Source: Gammaproteobacteria bacterium (lineage in GTDB: Bacteria; Pseudomonadota; Gammaproteobacteria; Coxiellales; Coxiellaceae). From it: a DNA stretch of 57,857 nucleotides. The notes below the pieces were generated by a model that saw only the letters and a list, made by a program, of their open reading frames with translations, was not told the origin of the DNA and did no database searches. The translations under genes were made by a program, and so were the position numbers. The stretch is from the NCBI GenBank assembly GCA_023266215.1, contig JAHFRQ010000014.1:1-57857 (forward strand). The letters run 5' to 3'. Below are positions 45,810-54,114 of the stretch, piece after piece. The first letter of the stretch is position 1; each line of letters opens with the position of its first letter.

Positions 45810-48800
45810 ATGAGTCGTGATCATTCAGAAGGACAAGAACAAAAATCTGCAATCAAACACAATGTCGCAATCGAATCTTGGCTTAATGTGCTGCGCGCGT
45901 TGAAAAAAATTCAGCCTAATTCTGCATCGCCGCAAACAGCGTTTGAAATGAAGCGTGTGGCAGAGCATTATGCTGCGCACGTAAGAGAATCTCGCGCAAC
46001 ATATTTACCCAATGCATTGCCCAATACAAAGCGTGATGATTTTGTTGCCTCCGTTGCGCACATGATGGCATCAAAAAGTAGTTTTCGTGATAACTGCGAT
46101 AAAATTTCAGATATTACTTTTAGTTTTTTAAAATCAAAAGGTGCAGAAGGCGAGGCTGCAGAGCAATTTCTACGGAATTCGTTATTGGAAGTGCAATTAC
46201 AGTTTTCAGCAGAAATAGAAAACGTAACAGAAATTTCACCTGTTGATACTTACGATACCATGGAAAAATTAATGAATTCTGCGAATATTCCGCACGAATC
46301 AAGACCATTGTATCGCCAGCACTGTTTAAACGTGCTTGCACAGATAGATGCTAATACTGCTCCTGCCGTTGTGACGGTCAATCAAGACGCATGTAATAAT
46401 CTAGCGTGTGCAATCAGAAATCATCTTGATATACGCAAAGCTCAAAAGCCTATCAATCAAAAACCAGAAGCAATAAAAAAGCATTTTGATTTACATCATG
46501 AGTCTACTAAAAAAATCAAAACGGCTTTAGTGGATGATGCTGTTTATCAGCAATTATCAAGAGAAAATAAAGAAATTATTAATTATATTAAAGATCAAAA
46601 AGCACAGGCTGATCAATTACAAAAAGAACAACAACAGGAAAAACGTGATCAACAAGAAATAGACGGCTATAAAAAGTTCGGTCAATTTTTAGGAATGTTA
46701 GGTGATGTCACACACGAAAAAATATTAAAAGATGCAGGCACAGTGTGTTTGGCAAGTGTAATGGCGTATGAAGCTTACCAAGGCTTTAGTGCAGTGATGG
46801 CAGCAGAAGCAGCGGTGGCTGCAGGCACTGCAACCACAGGCGCCACAATCGGTTCTTGTTTAGGGCCTGTTGCGATGGCTGCAATGGCCGCCTTGGTGTT
46901 AATTAGCATGTTGGTAAAAGACGATCCAGAGCCGCAAGAAGATCCGTTTCAAAAATCTGTGATGCAAGCCTTGCAACAGATTATGTCAAAGCTTGAAGAG
47001 ATGCAAAAGCAAATGCATGAGCGCTTTAATCAATTAGTGGGTATTGAATTAGAAACGCGCGAATTAATGCTAGAAGGCTTTAAGGCAGTTATCAGCTACG
47101 CAAAAGAAATTATTGCGCATCATTTGCAACATGAGCACGGGCAGGAAAAATTATCACGCAAAGTGGATTTGGTTTCAAGTGATTTGCAAGCAGGGCTGGC
47201 TGCATTGCAAAATACACTGATAAAACCAGTTGTTTCTGCCATTTTAAATCCAACACAGAAGGAATATTTGAAAAATTTAAGTGCTGCTTTATATTCTGCT
47301 TATAGCACAAAATTAGAAACATTTATTGGCGAAACAAGTTGCTCTCCTGTTTATAACGGTTATGGAAAAATTAATTACTACTGTGGAAAATCAGTTATTG
47401 ATCCAGTTGAAATTGCCAATCAATTTTACGATCAATCATCACCAACCGATAAAACAACCGAAAGACTCTATAATTTATTGGGACTACTTGCGGGATTAAG
47501 CAATCATCATGTTGCAGGTTTAATTCAAGAGCCTGAATTAATGCCAAATCCAAATCAATGGAAATTGTGCATTTTAGCATACAAAACACTATTATTAGAA
47601 TCAAACTCAAAATTACAAAAGGATAAAGCCGCGCATATCCAAGAAATGAGTACGATTTTGAACCGAGCAGCAAAAGTAAAAATATTTTTAGAAGCGATTT
47701 CAAAAAGTAAAACATTATTTGAAAAATTAACAACTCAGTATCATCAAGATTTAAGCAATATTGAAACATTAATTCATGCGCATTGTGCGGTTCAAGAAAA
47801 ACAATATTATCAGGACAAAGCAATTATAATTCAACCTGGCGAGTCATTAATAAAATTAAACGAAACATTTAATGAAGCAAGTGAAAGGCAAGTTGACAGC
47901 TATCTGCACGATGCCTGCGAAAGAGCGCCGGTGGATTTTAAAGGCCGCGCAAGAGGTTTTAATTTTCTGAATCTGGGTGGTGAGTGCGATGTGATTTTTA
48001 CTCAAGATTTACATGTTCGCCAGCAGTATCCTGGTAGAGGATGCGTTAATGGGGACAATTGCAATGCAAAAGGTGTTTGCACATGTAGCCAATATAATGC
48101 TTCGCAATATGCATGGGGCGAGTTAAAAAAACATTATGATAAAGTTGTCAAACCTGTGATTGAAGGTATGCAACTTGCAGGGACTGAAAAAGAATTATCA
48201 CTGGGATTGAGATTGGGACATCTTCTCGTTACAAGAAATCTGAATATGAGCTTGCTTGATGCAGCAACGACACAGTATGCGGCTGCGACGGTTTCGCATT
48301 CATTTCAAAATGAAATAGGTCTAAAAGCGGGAAATACTATTACTTTTATTTCAGGTACAAGCAATTATCTTGATATAAATGGCGATCATCATCTTCATCG
48401 CGAGATGTTTATGCTCAATCATCTTGATAGATCCACTGCATATCAAGGCGGTGAATGGGCGATTACAACAATTAATAAACTGCCGCTTGAAAATTTATCT
48501 AAAGAGACCGCAAAATTAATTCATCCGGAACTGAAGCGTTATCGCGCATCGGCAATGACACAGTTATTAGCCGATGTTGAATTGACTAAATCATTTGAAA
48601 AATTAGAATCATCTGCTTTGCAGATCCATGCTTTTATTAATTTATTAGGTATTGATACAACGCAAAAACCCTTGCGTGCTGAACAAATAAAAATAATGCT
48701 CGGTGAGATTATTATTGCCAATTCCGATGAATCACTTGAAAAATTAAAAAAATTATTAAGTGATTTAGCTGATAAAAAAGCAATAGAAGCAGATGATTTT

Positions 48801-49259
48801 TCTTCGGGAATGCCAATTGATATCACCCAAAATCCGCTCTATTGCTGGGCGGAAAAAGTCAAAAAAGATTTAACTGATTTAGAAAATACAGTTAATGCGT
48901 GGCCTGATATTCAAACTTTACAAGCAGAGGGGTCAGATGCAGCATTACTGATGGCTGAAATAAGAGAATTACGAAAAGAAGTTGCCGCATTGCGATCAGA
49001 AAAAAAAGCAGCAGAAGAAACAGATTCAGATGATGAAAAGGTGCTCATTGCTCAATCTGGCCCTGTTCAATGGAAAAAAATACTCGGTAGAAAACCAGGT
49101 GAGCGTGAGCTAGATCCAGTTTCTGCTGCGAATGCTTCGCTTCGCTCTACTTTATTTCACAATCCACCCGGCAATAGAAAAACACGCACTGATAGAAATG
49201 CTGCGGGTGAAAAGACATTGGTGATACAGCTGATGACGTTTTCAAAATACAACTCTTAG
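45810..49259 (+). CDS. Large unknown protein with coiled coils, hydrophobic segment and Cys cluster
   Basis: 1149 residues; I do not recognise the family. A Gln/Glu-rich helix (about 255-290) precedes a long Ala-rich hydrophobic segment (about 310-370, AAVAAGTATTGATIGSCLGP then VAMAAMAALVLISMLV). A second coiled coil follows (about 382-440). Near 745-760 is a cysteine cluster C-x5-C-x5-C-x-C, EGF-like in spacing. Another coiled coil lies near 1048-1072. A hydrophobic hairpin between long helices is the layout of alpha-pore-forming toxins, but this is structural analogy only. No signal peptide. A terminator follows. Confidence 0.7.
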   Translation: MSRDHSEGQEQKSAIKHNVAIESWLNVLRALKKIQPNSASPQTAFEMKRVAEHYAAHVRESRATYLPNALPNTKRDDFVASVAHMMASKSSFRDNCDKISDITFSFLKSKGAEGEAAEQFLRNSLLEVQLQFSAEIENVTEISPVDTYDTMEKLMNSANIPHESRPLYRQHCLNVLAQIDANTAPAVVTVNQDACNNLACAIRNHLDIRKAQKPINQKPEAIKKHFDLHHESTKKIKTALVDDAVYQQLSRENKEIINYIKDQKAQADQLQKEQQQEKRDQQEIDGYKKFGQFLGMLGDVTHEKILKDAGTVCLASVMAYEAYQGFSAVMAAEAAVAAGTATTGATIGSCLGPVAMAAMAALVLISMLVKDDPEPQEDPFQKSVMQALQQIMSKLEEMQKQMHERFNQLVGIELETRELMLEGFKAVISYAKEIIAHHLQHEHGQEKLSRKVDLVSSDLQAGLAALQNTLIKPVVSAILNPTQKEYLKNLSAALYSAYSTKLETFIGETSCSPVYNGYGKINYYCGKSVIDPVEIANQFYDQSSPTDKTTERLYNLLGLLAGLSNHHVAGLIQEPELMPNPNQWKLCILAYKTLLLESNSKLQKDKAAHIQEMSTILNRAAKVKIFLEAISKSKTLFEKLTTQYHQDLSNIETLIHAHCAVQEKQYYQDKAIIIQPGESLIKLNETFNEASERQVDSYLHDACERAPVDFKGRARGFNFLNLGGECDVIFTQDLHVRQQYPGRGCVNGDNCNAKGVCTCSQYNASQYAWGELKKHYDKVVKPVIEGMQLAGTEKELSLGLRLGHLLVTRNLNMSLLDAATTQYAAATVSHSFQNEIGLKAGNTITFISGTSNYLDINGDHHLHREMFMLNHLDRSTAYQGGEWAITTINKLPLENLSKETAKLIHPELKRYRASAMTQLLADVELTKSFEKLESSALQIHAFINLLGIDTTQKPLRAEQIKIMLGEIIIANSDESLEKLKKLLSDLADKKAIEADDFSSGMPIDITQNPLYCWAEKVKKDLTDLENTVNAWPDIQTLQAEGSDAALLMAEIRELRKEVAALRSEKKAAEETDSDDEKVLIAQSGPVQWKKILGRKPGERELDPVSAANASLRSTLFHNPPGNRKTRTDRNAAGEKTLVIQLMTFSKYNS

Positions 49260-49271
49260 AAATTCCAAAAA

Positions 49272-49306
49272 CACGGTATTGCAATTTTTCAATACCGTGA
49301 TATTTT
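49272..49306 (+). terminator. Rho-independent terminator after the 1149-residue gene
   Basis: Perfect 10-base stem CACGGTATTG / CAATACCGTG with an 8-base loop, followed by ATATTTT. It lies 13 bases after the stop codon. Confidence 0.75.
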
Positions 49307-49413
49307 ACCCTCCATATTTGTCTCGCCAATTTAAGCGCCATGTATTGCTTTGAATGGATATGACAGATGTATATTATCAAATTTGACAACTAATTCACAA
49401 ATATGGTACTTTT

Positions 49414-49734
49414 ATGAGCTGGAGAATTACTTATTATAATGAAAATGTTGAGCAAAGTATTTTGCAGTGGCCGAAAAAAATTTTAGCAAAATATTTGAAA
49501 ATTATTGATTTGATTATTGAAGAAGGACCCGATCTTGGGATGCCACTGACAAAGCCGATGGGAAATGGATTATTTGAGATTAGATCAAAAGGACAGGAAG
49601 GCATTGCGCGCGCATTTTTTTGTACGATACAGGATAACGAGGTGATTATTTTGCATGATATAGTTAAGAAAACAGAAAACACACCCAATAAGGATTTAAG
49701 AATCGCAAGAAAGCGTTTAAAAGAGATTAAATGA
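49414..49734 (+). CDS. RelE/ParE-type toxin (Gp49/DUF891-like)
   Basis: 106-residue HigB-type toxin. Family pattern: VEQSILQWPKKILAKYLKIIDLI, GMPLTKPMGNGLFEIRSKGQEGIARAFFC, then IILHDIVKKTENTPNKDLRIARKR. The gene overlaps the antitoxin start by 4 bases, toxin first. Confidence 0.87.
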   Translation: MSWRITYYNENVEQSILQWPKKILAKYLKIIDLIIEEGPDLGMPLTKPMGNGLFEIRSKGQEGIARAFFCTIQDNEVIILHDIVKKTENTPNKDLRIARKRLKEIK

Positions 49735-50066
49735 TGAAAACAAACAAAAGACCGACACATGACGCTTTTAAAAGTAAGGCGCTTAAAGATCCAGAAGTTA
49801 AAAAAGCGTACGATGATTTAGAAGAAGAATTTGCACTGGTTGCAGAATTAATCCGAGCTCGAAAGATAAAAGGTAAATCACAAAAAGATGTTGCAAAAGC
49901 GATGCATACCTCACCTTCAGCGATTTCAAGACTGGAAGCAGGTTTTGGTCGTGAGCGTCACTCACCTTCCCTTGAAACATTGAGACGTTATGCCAATGCT
50001 GTTGGTTGTTGCTTGTCCATTAAGCTTATTCCAAAAGCAATCAAATCAAAAAGAGCGGCCGCTTAG
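49731..50066 (+). CDS. XRE-type antitoxin
   Basis: 111-residue protein. The HTH (KGKSQKDVAKAMHTSPSAISRLEAG, about 57-81) is followed by a conserved HSPSLETLRRYANAVGC. It is the antitoxin of the HigB-type toxin just upstream. The last residues are basic. ATG 49734 is an equally possible start. Confidence 0.87.
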   Translation: MMKTNKRPTHDAFKSKALKDPEVKKAYDDLEEEFALVAELIRARKIKGKSQKDVAKAMHTSPSAISRLEAGFGRERHSPSLETLRRYANAVGCCLSIKLIPKAIKSKRAAA

Positions 50067-50104
50067 CATTTATTTATTATAGGGATATTATTGGTTTTCA
50101 TGTA

Positions 50105-50167
50105 AATACCAACACTTACCGCGGAAACCTCACGTTGCAATTACTGATTGAAGCGTTTTTTGTTTAA
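50105..50167 (+). pseudogene. Displaced recJ 3'-end fragment
   Basis: The frame reads NTNTYRGNLTLQLLIEAFFV then TAA; the end of intact RecJ reads DTNSYRGKRTLQLLIEEIFD. I count 13 of 20 identical residues and about 75% identity over 63 bases. There is no start codon and no upstream recJ similarity, so it is only a 3' end. It marks the probable right boundary of the recJ insertion. Confidence 0.6.
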
Positions 50168-50174
50168 TCTGCGC

Positions 50175-50180
50175 TATAAT
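50175..50180 (+). promoter_or_regulatory. Perfect -10 box TATAAT
   Basis: Perfect consensus TATAAT lies 35 bases before the 50215 gene. No clear -35 element at 16-18 bases. It sits 8 bases beyond the displaced recJ 3' end. Confidence 0.45.
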
Positions 50181-50214
50181 TAACCAGTCAAAACAAATTA
50201 CTGGGAGAAAGGCA

Positions 50215-50514
50215 ATGGCGGATAATCTAAATGATTTAAAAAATAAATTAAATATTGGTGGCATCATGGATAGTTTAAAAACCATGATTAATCCTGCCGG
50301 CGGTGTGCCAGAAGTAGATCCCGATGATGATTTAGGATTGAAAATAGTTGAAATTAGCACGTTGCTAAAAGAAATGACTAATCACGAAATCGAACACGCT
50401 AAAAATTTAAAAAAAGTCAATGAGCTGCTCAATATCGCTTTTCAAGATATCGAAAAATTGCGCGCTGATATTAAGCCAGTTCGTGATGCTAAAAAAGCAG
50501 AGGAAAAAAAATAA
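50215..50514 (+). CDS. Small helical hypothetical protein
   Basis: 99 residues; family not recognised. It has an N-terminal DNLNDLKNKLN helix, an acidic linker (PEVDPDDDLG), and a long C-terminal helix rich in Lys and Glu (HEIEHAKNLKKVNELLNIAFQDI) that could form a coiled coil. GGGAGAAAGG precedes the ATG. It ends 14 bases before guaD and may be co-transcribed with it. Confidence 0.65.
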   Translation: MADNLNDLKNKLNIGGIMDSLKTMINPAGGVPEVDPDDDLGLKIVEISTLLKEMTNHEIEHAKNLKKVNELLNIAFQDIEKLRADIKPVRDAKKAEEKK

Positions 50515-50528
50515 GGGAGTGATTTTTT

Positions 50529-51932
50529 ATGTCAGCACAAAAAAATACCAAAGCAATTAGAGGCACTTTTTTTGATTTTGTCGACGATCCTTGGAAGCAT
50601 GTTGGAAACGAAAAAAAAGCAGTGCGATTTCATCATGATGGCATGATGGTAATTGAACAAGGCAGGATTATTGCTTTTGGCGCATACAAAGATATAGCAT
50701 CACAGTTTTCAGGCGTTGAAATAACGCACATTAAAGACCGATTGATCCTGCCAGGATTTGTGGATGGTCATATTCATATGCCACAAACACGTGTGCTGGG
50801 TGTTTATGGACAGCAATTATTGGGCTGGTTGCTAGAAGGTATTTTTCCTGAAGAGCGAAAATACAGCGATCCTGCTTATGCAAAAGAAGGCGCAAAACAT
50901 TTCTTCGATGATTTATTGGCAGGCGGTACAACAACGTGCCAGGCTTTTTTAACGCACGCGCCTGTTTGTACGGATGCTTATTTTGAAGAAGCATCGCGAC
51001 GCAACATGTTGGTGTTGGGTGGCTTAACTGGTATCGATCGATTTGCGCCGGAAGGCTCTTATGATTCAGCTGCCAATTTTCATAAAGACTCGAGAAAATT
51101 AATTGAAAAATGGCATCGCAAAGGCAGAAATTTATATGCAATTACACCACGTTTTCCACTAGGCTGTACGCATGAAATGATGAGTGCGTGTGAAAAACTA
51201 AAAAAAGAATTTCCTGATGTGTGGTTTAATTCACACTTAAATGAAAACCCACATGAAATTAGGGACACGAACGCGCATCATGGCACAGCAGATTATTTAG
51301 CAGTATTTGAAAAATATCATTTATTGGGACCTAAGTTTACCGGCGGACATTCTGTTTGGACTTCGGATAATGAGTACAAACGACTTTCAAAAGCGGGTGC
51401 GTCGGTGGCGTTTTGTCCGCTTTCAAATTTATTTTTAGGGAGTGGATTATTTCGCTTAGGCAAAGTGACCGATCCTGATTGTCGTGTGCGTTTCTCAATG
51501 GGTTGTGACATTGGCGCAGGCGATAAATTCTCAATCATTAATGTGCTGAATGAGGCGTATAAAGTCGGGATGTGCAACAACACATTATTAGACGGCAGTG
51601 TCGATCCGCGTTTTTTTGATGCGGCGGAAGCGGAACGAAATAAATTATCGCCTTATCGCGCATTTTATTCTGCAACCTTAGGCGGCGCAGAAGCGTTGTA
51701 TTTGGATGATCGCATTGGTAATTTTAATCCAGGCAAAGAAGCTGATTTTGTTGCGCTCGATTGGTCGGCAGGTCAAAAGGCTGCAGCATGGCAAGCTTCG
51801 CAGTTGGCTGGCAAAGATGGCCCTAAAGACATCGATCAAGCCGCTGCGTTGTTATTTTCAATCATGATTTTAGGTGATGATCGCGATGTGGATCAAGCGT
51901 GGATTCTGGGTGAAAAAGCCTATCAAAAATAG
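50529..51932 (+). CDS. guaD: Guanine deaminase
   Basis: Deaminates guanine to xanthine, using zinc. The 467-residue amidohydrolase has PGFVDGHIHMPQ (metal His81, His83), HLNEN, GHSVW and SMGCDIGAG. The order and length match GuaD. A bidirectional terminator follows. Confidence 0.95.
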   Translation: MSAQKNTKAIRGTFFDFVDDPWKHVGNEKKAVRFHHDGMMVIEQGRIIAFGAYKDIASQFSGVEITHIKDRLILPGFVDGHIHMPQTRVLGVYGQQLLGWLLEGIFPEERKYSDPAYAKEGAKHFFDDLLAGGTTTCQAFLTHAPVCTDAYFEEASRRNMLVLGGLTGIDRFAPEGSYDSAANFHKDSRKLIEKWHRKGRNLYAITPRFPLGCTHEMMSACEKLKKEFPDVWFNSHLNENPHEIRDTNAHHGTADYLAVFEKYHLLGPKFTGGHSVWTSDNEYKRLSKAGASVAFCPLSNLFLGSGLFRLGKVTDPDCRVRFSMGCDIGAGDKFSIINVLNEAYKVGMCNNTLLDGSVDPRFFDAAEAERNKLSPYRAFYSATLGGAEALYLDDRIGNFNPGKEADFVALDWSAGQKAAAWQASQLAGKDGPKDIDQAAALLFSIMILGDDRDVDQAWILGEKAYQK

Positions 51933-51939
51933 ATCACTT

Positions 51940-51977
51940 AAAAACCCGCAGGCTGATTGAAAGCCATGCGGGTTTTT
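51940..51977 (+). terminator. Bidirectional terminator after guaD
   Basis: AAAAACCCGCA pairs with TGCGGGTTTTT around a 16-base loop. The A-rich left and T-rich right flanks let it work for guaD and for the convergent small gene. Confidence 0.8.
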
Positions 51978-51993
51978 AATTCACACGCTTCTT

Positions 51994-52188
51994 TTAAGCC
52001 AAATCAATTTCTTCTTCGTTTCCTAACTCGTCTTTATAACGCCGTCTTTCGAGGTAATCTTCGATTTTTCGACGTATTTGACAAGAAATGCTGTTCTCTT
52101 CATCCAGCATTTTTTCAGGTTTAATGACTTCTTTGACCCCGTCATCGTCCGTGTGTAAGTCGATGATTTCCTCAGTAATATTTTTCAT
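51994..52188 (-). CDS. Small acidic protein, PA3496-like
   Basis: 64 residues. The RRKIEDYLERRRYKDELG helix resembles the C-terminal part of the small PA3496-type gammaproteobacterial proteins, said to affect envelope integrity. The N-terminal half is acidic (EEIIDLHTDDDG). The ATG is preceded by GGAGTAA. Identity to the family is uncertain. Confidence 0.5.
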   Translation of the reverse strand: MKNITEEIIDLHTDDDGVKEVIKPEKMLDEENSISCQIRRKIEDYLERRRYKDELGNEEEIDLA

Positions 52189-52279
52189 GCTAGTTACTCC
52201 TTTAACTTTAAGTTGCTGAAAAATAAAGCGAATCTCTATGATATCGAAAATAAGTCAACGTGGGAAGAAAAATGTACAG

Positions 52280-52819
52280 TTAGGTTGTTAGTTTTTCAGT
52301 GAGCTTTTGAGTTTGGCCGGTGGCGAGATTTTTTAAATCAACTTCGTTAAATTGAATGTCGGTGATTTCAAAGGAGCCAATATTTTGGCCGATTTGATAT
52401 AGCTTGTGATTAATTTCCGCGGCTTTATGATCACCCATGTGCATCGTGCCGTTGAGCACCAGAATTGGTGATGCCAGTTTATGATGATACGCTAAGAAAA
52501 ATTTTGGCTCTGTGTTCATTAATGCGAGCATAAATACAATGAGCGTCACCATTGAACATAGCATAAAAAAGAATTTTCGAGATTTTGTATTAAACCGCGC
52601 GGATGGTTTGTGAGCAACTGGTTTAAATGGACTGGGTTTTTTTTCAGTTATTTTTTTTTCAGGTGTTTTTTTTTCTGGTACTTTATTTTCAGCAGCTATT
52701 TTTTCTTGTGCGCGCGTAATAAATTGTTCGGACTGTGATTTTACTTCAGGCGTGACGATAACTTCTTTTTGTTCTAAAGCTTGTTGTGTTTTTTTAAGCG
52801 CTTGATCAATAATGCTCAT
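52280..52819 (-). CDS. GspB-like single-span membrane protein
   Basis: 179 residues. It starts MSIIDQALKKTQQALEQ, a motif seen in GspB/MshK-like accessory proteins next to ExeA ATPases. A Pro/Lys-rich linker (KVPEKKTPEKKITEKK) precedes a membrane helix (about 84-104, FFFMLCSMVTLIVFMLAL). A C-terminal periplasmic domain contains ILVLNGTMHMGDHKAAEINHKLYQIGQ, like the GspB C domain. Its start overlaps the upstream ExeA-like gene by 4 bases. Confidence 0.65.
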   Translation of the reverse strand: MSIIDQALKKTQQALEQKEVIVTPEVKSQSEQFITRAQEKIAAENKVPEKKTPEKKITEKKPSPFKPVAHKPSARFNTKSRKFFFMLCSMVTLIVFMLALMNTEPKFFLAYHHKLASPILVLNGTMHMGDHKAAEINHKLYQIGQNIGSFEITDIQFNEVDLKNLATGQTQKLTEKLTT

Positions 52820-53631
52820 TGCAAAAACAACTCCTTCGCGCAATCGTGAATTAAGCTATCTTGAATAATATACGATTCATTCACAAAGCTCGCCAGCAAT
52901 GCGCGATCACATAAAATATTAACAACGCGCGGTGTGCCTTGACTATGATGATAAATAGCTTGTAGCGCAGGTTCTGTAAATTGAATTTGTGTTTTTTCAG
53001 CGGCTTTTGAGGCTAATTTCAATCGATGTAAAATATATTCTGATAATTCGGCAGCACTTAAAGGGCGAATATGATAACGAACTGTGACGCGCTGATTGAG
53101 CTGGCGTAACTGCGGCAAGCGTAATTTTGCTTCTAACTCTGGCTGACCCACCAAAACGATTTGCAATAATTTTTCCTTTTCGGTTTCTAAATTAGATAAT
53201 AAACGAATGCTTTCAAGCTGACCTGTTTTTAAATTTTGCGCTTCATCAATGATTAATACAATATTATTACCGCGCGAAGATTCTGATAATAAAAATTCAT
53301 TGAGCGCTGAAATTAATGCGAATTTATTTCTAAATTTTCCGGTAATGCCTAAATCATGAATAATCATTTGTAGTAATTCAGTTTCAGAAAATTTAGGATT
53401 TAAAATTAAGGCGGTTTTGATATTCGAGTCTAAGCGATTCATTAATGTGCGACACAGCGTTGTTTTACCAGTTCCCACCTCACCCGTGATGGTCATGATG
53501 CCTTTGCGCTGCGCAATGCCAAACGTTAAATGTGAAAACGCTTCTTTGTGCGAATGACTCGAAAAGAAAAAGCCCGAGTCCGCGGTGACATTAAAGGGGT
53601 GTTCTTTTAAATTAAAATAGTCTCGATACAT
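52816..53631 (-). CDS. ExeA/GspA-like AAA ATPase
   Basis: 271-residue ATPase. It begins MYRDYFNLKEHPFNVTADSGFFF, the family's usual start. Walker A is GEVGTGKTTL, Walker B is IVLIIDEAQNL, with RLLSNLETEKEKLLQIVLVGQPELEAKL and the sensor region QLNQRVTVRYHIRPLSAAE. ExeA with ExeB inserts a type II secretin or assists pilus assembly. A longer reading from 53694 adds non-family residues. Paired with the downstream GspB-like gene; no secretin is nearby. Confidence 0.82.
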   Translation of the reverse strand: MYRDYFNLKEHPFNVTADSGFFFSSHSHKEAFSHLTFGIAQRKGIMTITGEVGTGKTTLCRTLMNRLDSNIKTALILNPKFSETELLQMIIHDLGITGKFRNKFALISALNEFLLSESSRGNNIVLIIDEAQNLKTGQLESIRLLSNLETEKEKLLQIVLVGQPELEAKLRLPQLRQLNQRVTVRYHIRPLSAAELSEYILHRLKLASKAAEKTQIQFTEPALQAIYHHSQGTPRVVNILCDRALLASFVNESYIIQDSLIHDCAKELFLQ

Positions 53632-53728
53632 AAGATGACACTGTTCGTTGTGCGCAAGCGGGTATTGTAACATGATCGCCCCGCGGTTCATCATAAAGCT
53701 GAATTGAAAATTTGAAGTGGATTGGAAT

Positions 53729-53769
53729 TTGGTGATAACCTAAAAAATGTGCTATCATTTGATGGCACA
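53729..53769 (+). promoter_or_regulatory. Promoter and 22-base operator of the PIN toxin-antitoxin unit
   Basis: TGTGCTATCA / TGATGGCACA (53748-53757, 53760-53769) form an inverted repeat with one mismatch and a 2-base centre. The -10 TATCAT (53753-53758) lies inside; TTGGTG (53729-53734) at 18 bases is a plausible -35. Antitoxin binding would cover the -10. Confidence 0.55.
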
Positions 53770-53790
53770 AATAAATTATTGAGGTGAGCG

Positions 53791-54114
53791 ATGGATACCT
53801 TTTCAGTACGAGACCTGCGTGAGCGCACGGGAACACTGATACACGATGCAGAAGCAGGTAAGCTATCTCTGATTACAAAGCATGGAAAGCCAGTTTTTCT
53901 GGCAATTCCTTTTAGTGATGAATTAATTGAACTTGGCCTGCGCCATACGTTGGCGATTCACTTGTATAAAGAAGGCGTGCTCACATTAGCAAAAGCGGCA
54001 AGACTATCAGATGAGTCGCTCGAGGGCTTTATCGCAACGCTAAGCAAATTAGGGATCTCTGTTATTCATTATAGTATTAAAGATGTGGACGAGGAGCTGA
54101 AGGATTTTGAGTAA
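53791..54114 (+). CDS. Antitoxin: Phd-like domain fused to UPF0175-like domain
   Basis: 107 residues. The N-terminal part (VRDLRERTGTLIHDAEAGKLSLITKHGKPVFLAIPF, about 6-41) matches Phd/YefM antitoxins; the C-terminal part (LAIHLYKEGVLTLAKAARLSDESLEGFIATLSKLGI) matches UPF0175. UPF0175 proteins are usual partners of DUF3368 PIN toxins. GAGGTGAG precedes the ATG. The stop overlaps the toxin start by 8 bases. Confidence 0.75.
   Translation: MDTFSVRDLRERTGTLIHDAEAGKLSLITKHGKPVFLAIPFSDELIELGLRHTLAIHLYKEGVLTLAKAARLSDESLEGFIATLSKLGISVIHYSIKDVDEELKDFE

Larger units (their letters stand above)
45575..50127. mobile_element. Probable inserted segment at the 3' end of recJ
   Basis: An 11-base identity (TACCGCGGAAA) at 45575-45585 in recJ recurs at 50117-50127, within a second recJ-like 3' end (50105-50167). 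The interval of about 4.5 kb holds the 1149-residue gene, a terminator and a HigBA-type pair, all accessory. This is the pattern left when an element integrates into the end of a gene and supplies a replacement C terminus. No integrase is seen inside, so the boundaries and mechanism are inferred. Confidence 0.45.

Noticed and set aside
49383-49412. Promoter TTGACA-18-TACTTT for the Gp49-type toxin gene
   Set aside because: The -10 ends directly before the ATG, so transcription would start after the start codon.
45575-50127. Recent element insertion with perfect direct repeats
   Set aside because: The two recJ ends share only about 75% identity with an 11-base core, so this is either old or carried a diverged end; I claim only a probable insertion.
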